Shown piece after piece: positions 59,368 to 64,000 of a stretch of DNA of 64,000 bases. Each line of letters opens with the position of its first letter. Within the stretch, counting starts at the first letter, position 1. A model generated the notes under the pieces. It searched no databases, was not told where the DNA came from, and saw nothing but the letters and a program-made list of their open reading frames with translations. Position numbers and translations under genes: made by a program. Source of the stretch: Microbacterium testaceum (GTDB lineage Bacteria > Actinomycetota > Actinomycetes > Actinomycetales > Microbacteriaceae); the NCBI RefSeq assembly GCF_003075375.1, contig NZ_QDFT01000002.1, forward strand, positions 112,816 to 176,815, read 5' to 3'.

Positions 59368-62342
59368 GTGACGACAGCCCTGTACCGCCGATACCGCCCC
59401 GAGGCGTTCGGCGAGATGATCGGGCAGTCGCAGGTGACCGAGCCGCTCATGACCGCACTGCGCAGCGACCGCGTCGGTCACGCCTATCTGTTCTCGGGTC
59501 CGCGCGGCTGCGGCAAGACCACCTCGGCGCGCATCCTGGCGCGCTGCCTCAACTGCGCGGCCGGCCCGACCGACACCCCCTGCGGCGTCTGCGACAGCTG
59601 CGTCGAGCTGGGTCGCGGCGGCGGAGGCTCGCTGGACGTCGTCGAGATCGACGCGGCCAGCCACAACGGCGTCGACGACGCGCGCGACCTGCGCGAGCGG
59701 GCGATCTTCGCCCCGGCCCGCGACCGCTTCAAGATCTTCATCCTCGATGAGGCCCACATGGTCACGCAGCAGGGCTTCAACGCCCTGCTCAAGCTCGTCG
59801 AAGAGCCCCCCGCGCACGTCAAGTTCATCTTCGCGACGACCGAACCCGAGAAGGTGCTCGGCACCATCCGTTCGCGCACCCACCACTACCCGTTCCGGCT
59901 CGTCCCGCCCGCCGCGATGCTCGAGTACGTGCAAGAGCTCTGCGACACCGAGGGCGTCGGCGTCGAGGCCGGGGTGCTGCCGCTCGTCGTGCGCGCCGGC
60001 GGTGGATCGCCGCGCGACACCCTGTCGCTTCTCGATCAGCTGATCGCCGGTTCCGACGCGGATGCCGCGGGCCACGTGCTCGTGCGCTACGAGCGCGCGG
60101 TCGCTCTGCTGGGGTACACGCACTCCGAGCTGCTCGACGAGGTCGTCGACGCCTTCGCCGCCGGTGACGGCGGGGGAGCGTTCGCCGCGGTCGACCGGGT
60201 GGTGCAGACGGGTCAGGATCCCCGCCGCTTCGTCGACGACCTGCTCGAGCGACTGCGCGACCTCATCGTCGTCGCCGCGACCGGTGCGGGCGCTTCGGCC
60301 GTGCTGCGCGGCGTGCCCGACGACGAGCTCGAGCGCATGGGCCGTCAGGCCACGGCGTTCGGGGTCACGCGCCTCTCGCGCACGGCCGACCTCGTCGTCG
60401 CCGCGCTCGACGAGATGACCGGGGCGACCTCTCCGCGCCTGCAGCTCGAACTGCTCGTCGCCCGCGTGCTGACGCACGCGGGGTCGGCGCAGGGAACATC
60501 GCCCGCCGTCGCGCACGACCTCGACGTCGCGCGCACCGGATCCGCGACCGTGGCCCCCGCAACCGGTCGACCCGCCTCTCCCGCCGCCGACATCGCCGCG
60601 CCGGGTGACGCTCCGGCGCGCTCGGCCGTGGCGTCGCCGGGGGCGGCGTCGGCCGGGGCGCCGCCGCGCGTGGCGTCACCCGCCGCTCCGCGCATCGCCG
60701 CTCCGGGGGCGGGGTCGCCGCCGGTGGCGTCGCCGGGTGCGGCGTCGACCGGTGTCGCCTCGCCGGGTGTGGCCTCTCCGGGTGTCGCGTCGCCGACCGT
60801 GGCTCAGCCGGGTGTGGCTCAGCCGGGTGTGGCTCAGCCGCTCGTGGCGTCGCCGACCGTCGCTCAGCCGTCTGTCGCTCAGCCGGGGGTCGCGTCGCCG
60901 GGCGTGCCGTCGCCGACGGCCGCTCAGCCGACCGTGGCCCGGCCGGACGCGCCTTCGGCCGAGGGCGCCGTGCCGACCGTGGCATCGCCCGGATCGACGG
61001 GTTCTTCGTCGCCCACCCGCACCGCTTCGGCGCCCTCGCGTCCGTCCGAGCCGGCTCCGCCGGTTCCGACCGACGACGACGCTCCGCCGCCCTTCACCGA
61101 CGACGACGCGCCCCCTCCCTTCGACGAGGACGCACACCCCTTCGACACCGCGCCCACTCCCGGCTCGCCATCGCGCGACGTCGGCCCCGACGAGTCCGAA
61201 GCCCCCGCACGGGCGCAGTCCGGACGTCCGACGGCCCCGCCGACGGCCGCGCCGACGGCCGCCGCGCCCGCCGCCGGTTCGGCGGAGGCGCGCGAAGCCG
61301 CCGGTCCCACGGCGCGGCAGGCCGCTGCCGCGGCGCCGCAGATGGCTTCTCCGGCGGCACCCGCGAGCGCCGCCCCCGCCGCGCCCGAGGCCGCTGCCGC
61401 CGCGCCCGAGGTCGCTGCCGCCGCGCCGAAGACCACCGCGCCCGACACCGCCGCCGCTGTGTCGAACGTCGGCAGCCGCCCGGCATCCACGGCCCCGTCC
61501 GAGACGGCCGCCGCCGAGACGGACGCCGACCGCGACGCGTCGCCTCTCGAGCCGGTCGCACCCACCCCGCCCGTCACCCCGGTGGGGCCGATCGAGCTCG
61601 CCCACGTCCGCGATGCATGGCCCGAGGTGCTCGGCCAGCTCGAGGTCGCGAGTCGTGCGTCATGGCTGATCGTGTCGACCTCGACGGTCGCCGCCTTCGA
61701 CGCCGACGTGCTCACGCTCTCCTTCCGTACCGGTTCCGACCTCACGGCGTTCAAGACGCGTACGCCCGAGGGCGGGCCCAGCGAAGACCTCCGCCAGGCG
61801 ATCCAGGCCGTGCTCGGCATCCGCGTCAAATACCTCGCCCGTCTCGACGGCGAGGCCGGTCCCGGCGGGTCGTCGCGCCCCCCGGCGGGTCCGCCGCAGG
61901 GCGGGTCGGGAGCCGCACGCGGCTCGGGTCCCTCGTCGCGCCCGCCGGCGTCGTCGGCGCCCTACGCCTCGTCGGTGACCGAGTGGGCGGTCGCCCCGAT
62001 CCCGTCCTCCGACGGGTCCGCGACGCCGGCCGCCACGGCCCTCGCCGTCGACGACGAGCCCGCCGAAGCGACGGCGCCCCCGGTGGACGGCGTCGCCGCG
62101 CAGGGAGCGGTGCTGCCTGCGCGCGAGGTGACCCCGTCCGTCCCCGCTCCCGACGAGGTCGACGACGACGACGTCATCCCGCCCGCCGACGAAGCCGAAG
62201 CGCCCCTGCCGCCGGTCGTCGTGCCGCGCATGCCCCCGCTCAGCGGCGGCGTCCAGCGCTACGGCGAGGCCGTGGTCCGCCAGATGCTCGGAGCGACGTA
62301 CGTGCGCGACGAGCCCTACGAGCCCCCGACGAGGTTCAGCTG

Positions 62343-62343
<1 letters not shown>
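59368..62343 (+). CDS. dnaX: DNA polymerase III subunits gamma/tau, with a very long Pro/Ala repeat linker
   Basis: A 991-residue clamp-loader protein. AAA+ domain: [22 protein letters not shown] (Walker A), Zn-binding Cys cluster CLNC...[29 protein letters not shown] (Walker B), [22 protein letters not shown] (sensor 1 and Arg finger), [17 protein letters not shown] (sensor 2). Domain III ends near residue 370. Then comes an unusually long low-complexity linker of about 350 residues, including about 15 copies of [10 protein letters not shown]-like pentapeptides (nt 60720-60960), and a C-terminal tau-type domain ([18 protein letters not shown]..., nt 61590 on). It loads the beta clamp and binds the polymerase. 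Coupled to recR by TGATG. Confidence 0.95.
60720..60960 (+). repeat. coding minisatellite in dnaX (15-bp unit)
   Basis: Repeats of GGTGTGGCTCAGCCG and GGTGTCGCGTCGCCG-like units encode [10 protein letters not shown] pentapeptides. All observed units are in frame, so array length can change without breaking the protein. Confidence 0.85.
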
Positions 62344-62936
<593 letters not shown>

Positions 62937-62997
62937 CGGGACGGCCGGCCCCCCGGCCCCGCGCGCGCGTTTCGCGCCCTCTTCACACGCAGCGCCT

Positions 62998-63638
62998 AAC
63001 TCGGAGAATGGCGCCGAACTCGGAGGATTTGGCGCGGATTCTCCGAGAACGGTGCCGTTTTCCGAGTTTTCGGGATGCCGGCATCCCGCCCCTCCGGCTC
63101 GCCCGCTCGCGCGGGGTCACCGGCATCCCGTCCCGTCCGCTCACGTTGGGCGTGTGGTCGCGCCCCGCAGCGCGGAACTCGGAGAATGGCGCCGAACTCG
63201 GAGGTTTCGGCGCGGATTCTCCGAGAACGGTGCCGTTTTCCGAGTTTTCGGGATGCCGGCATCCCGCCCCTCCGGCCCGCCACGCGCGCGGGGTCACCGG
63301 CATCCCGTCCCGTCCGCTCACGTCTGGCGTCTGGTCGCGCCCCGCAGCGCGGAACTCGGAGAACGGCGCCGAACTCGGAGGTTTCGGCGCGGATTCTCCG
63401 AGAACGGTGCCGTGTTCCGAGTTTCGGGATGCCGGCATCCCGCCCCTCCGGCCCGCCCGCTCGCGCGGAGCCCCCGGCGTCCCGTCCCTCCGGCCCACCC
63501 GCCCGCTCGCGCACAGCCACCGGCATCCCGCTCCCTTCGCCAGACTCGGCGCCCGCACCCAGCGCGGAGCTCGGAGATTGGCGCGAAGCTCGGAGGATTC
63601 GGCGTGGATCTTCCGAGGTCGGCGCCGTTCTCCGAGAT
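62998..63638. repeat. four tandem palindromic elements (type C), units about 177 bp
   Basis: Copies start at 62998, 63176, 63353 and 63568. In each, AACTCGGAG (AGCTCGGAG in copy 4) occurs twice 19 bp apart, then CCGAG in inverse orientation twice 19 bp apart, exactly symmetrical about the centre (63033 in copy 1). In copy 1 the arms 62998-63025 and 63041-63068 match at about 23 of 28 positions. Copies 1 to 3 are nearly identical and copy 4 is diverged but keeps the spacing. The sequence between copies (GGGATGCCGGCATCCCGCCC and GC-rich filler) is repeated as well. Confidence 0.88.
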
Positions 63639-63645
63639 TCATCCC

Positions 63646-63737
63646 CGGCGGACGCCCAGACACCCTCCCTGCCTACGCCCGAGACCCGGCCCGGCGGACG
63701 CCCAGACACCCTCCCTTCCTACGCCCGAGACCCGGCC
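63646..63737. repeat. tandem 46-bp direct repeat
   Basis: Two copies beginning CGGCGGACGCCCAGACACCC (63646 and 63692), differing by one base (CTCCCTGCC/CTCCCTTCC), with the start of a diverged third copy at 63738. Confidence 0.8.
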
Positions 63738-63969
63738 CGGGGGACGCCGAAGACCTGTGCCCCGCGGCGCCGGCAACTTATCCCCGGCGCACGCACGAGT
63801 CGCGTCCCGCGCCCGCACCACGGCAGCCATCCGCCCCGGCGGCCGTGGTGAGGCATCGGGTGAGCGAATGAGACGATTTCACTGAGAAGCGTTGAGGGGT
63901 GGTGAACCGCTCGTTCACCCGTTGCTCCCGTCGCGTCCACACGGGACCGCCACTTTCATCTCTGCGGAA

Positions 63970-64000
63970 CAGCGCCGGGTGACCCGAAGACCCGGCGCTG
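63970..64000. terminator. perfect hairpin at the right edge
   Basis: Eleven-base arms CAGCGCCGGGT and ACCCGGCGCTG around GACCCGAAG. It probably terminates a gene beyond the window on either strand. Confidence 0.6.

Larger units (their letters stand above)
62937..64000. other. 1-kb gene-free tail after recR, mostly repeats
   Basis: Contains four tandem palindromic elements (62998-63638), a two-copy 46-bp repeat (63646-63737), a less GC-rich stretch near 63860-63960 and a perfect hairpin at the right edge. ORFs across the repeats have no start signals and are read in several frames of the same units, so they are rejected. Confidence 0.75.

Noticed and set aside
62998..63638. CRISPR-like array
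   Set aside because: Units of about 177 bp with a palindromic core and repeated filler, no unique spacers of constant size and no cas genes nearby.
63860..63960. tRNA or small RNA gene near the right edge
   Set aside because: No cloverleaf, T-loop motif or conserved RNA core could be drawn; it may only be a promoter region for a gene beyond the window.

Overview
The window is very GC-rich and dense in genes. Most genes are set in short overlapping operons with ATGA, GTGA or TGATG stop/start junctions. Promoters have a TANNNT-type -10, often TAGGCT, and several mRNAs look leaderless. Gene content points to an actinobacterium of the Microbacteriaceae, most likely Microbacterium or a close relative: a DUF3516 helicase, a DUF7882 protein, a MoxR/DUF58/transglutaminase cluster, a type III PKS cluster and long dnaX-recR. 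The genus is inferred, not proven. No prophage, insertion sequence or CRISPR array was seen.

Layout. 1-13.4 kb: helicase C-terminus (cut by the window edge), Dps, GH15 trehalase-like enzyme, SDR, GNAT, TIGR01777 epimerase, a PepSY membrane protein and a serine beta-lactamase-like lipoprotein that each carry one frameshift, small acidic proteins, an aldo/keto reductase and an SRPBCC protein. 13.4-22 kb: SQR-like flavoprotein, AraC regulator, glycosyltransferase, CDGSH protein with a diiron-like redox enzyme, Mn catalase with DUF2231 protein, SDR. 22-28.3 kb: MBL hydrolase, then UbiA prenyltransferase facing FAD oxidoreductase, methyltransferase and type III PKS (a probable prenylated alkyl-phenol or quinone pathway), then a GT4 enzyme. 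28.4-35.4 kb: envelope/stress proteins (61-aa protein, DUF3618, holin-like, Ala-rich protein), MarR, AraC, SulP transporter, MerR with GNAT. 35.6-39.9 kb: GntR regulator divergent from proline iminopeptidase, APC permease and formamidase genes, then tRNA-Ser(GGA). 39.9-47.3 kb: TgpA-like transglutaminase, DUF58 and MoxR genes, ROK kinase, SRP RNA, DedA, NUDIX. 47.3-50.7 kb: pta-ackA. 50.7-55.7 kb: an amino-sugar regulon with a DasR-type regulator, EIIA, EIIBC, nagB and nagA behind a strong promoter carrying a dre-like operator. 55.7-64 kb: beta-phosphoglucomutase-like HAD with GH65 phosphorylase, dnaX-recR, and a 1-kb tail of tandem repeats.

How the genes work together. The nag genes import and phosphorylate N-acetylglucosamine, deacetylate it and deaminate it to fructose-6-P; pta-ackA next door handles acetyl-CoA/acetate. 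GH65 plus the HAD mutase would feed alpha-glucoside carbon into glucose-6-P. Dps, Mn catalase, the diiron-like enzyme, SRPBCC and acidic disordered proteins look like a stress set.

Most unusual signals. (1) A class of intergenic palindromes of about 65-75 bp. In three sequence-unrelated types a core motif occurs twice, 19 bp apart, then twice inverted, about 19 bp apart; seven copies of these types occur, four in tandem behind recR, and a looser relative lies at 35.5 kb. (2) A bipartite promoter signature, CAACCC-N25-TARCGT, before dps, the GH15 gene, an SDR and an acidic protein. (3) Strong excess of GGATGCC/GGCATCC on both strands, apparently overriding codon preference. (4) A NagB whose catalytic Glu position is Met.
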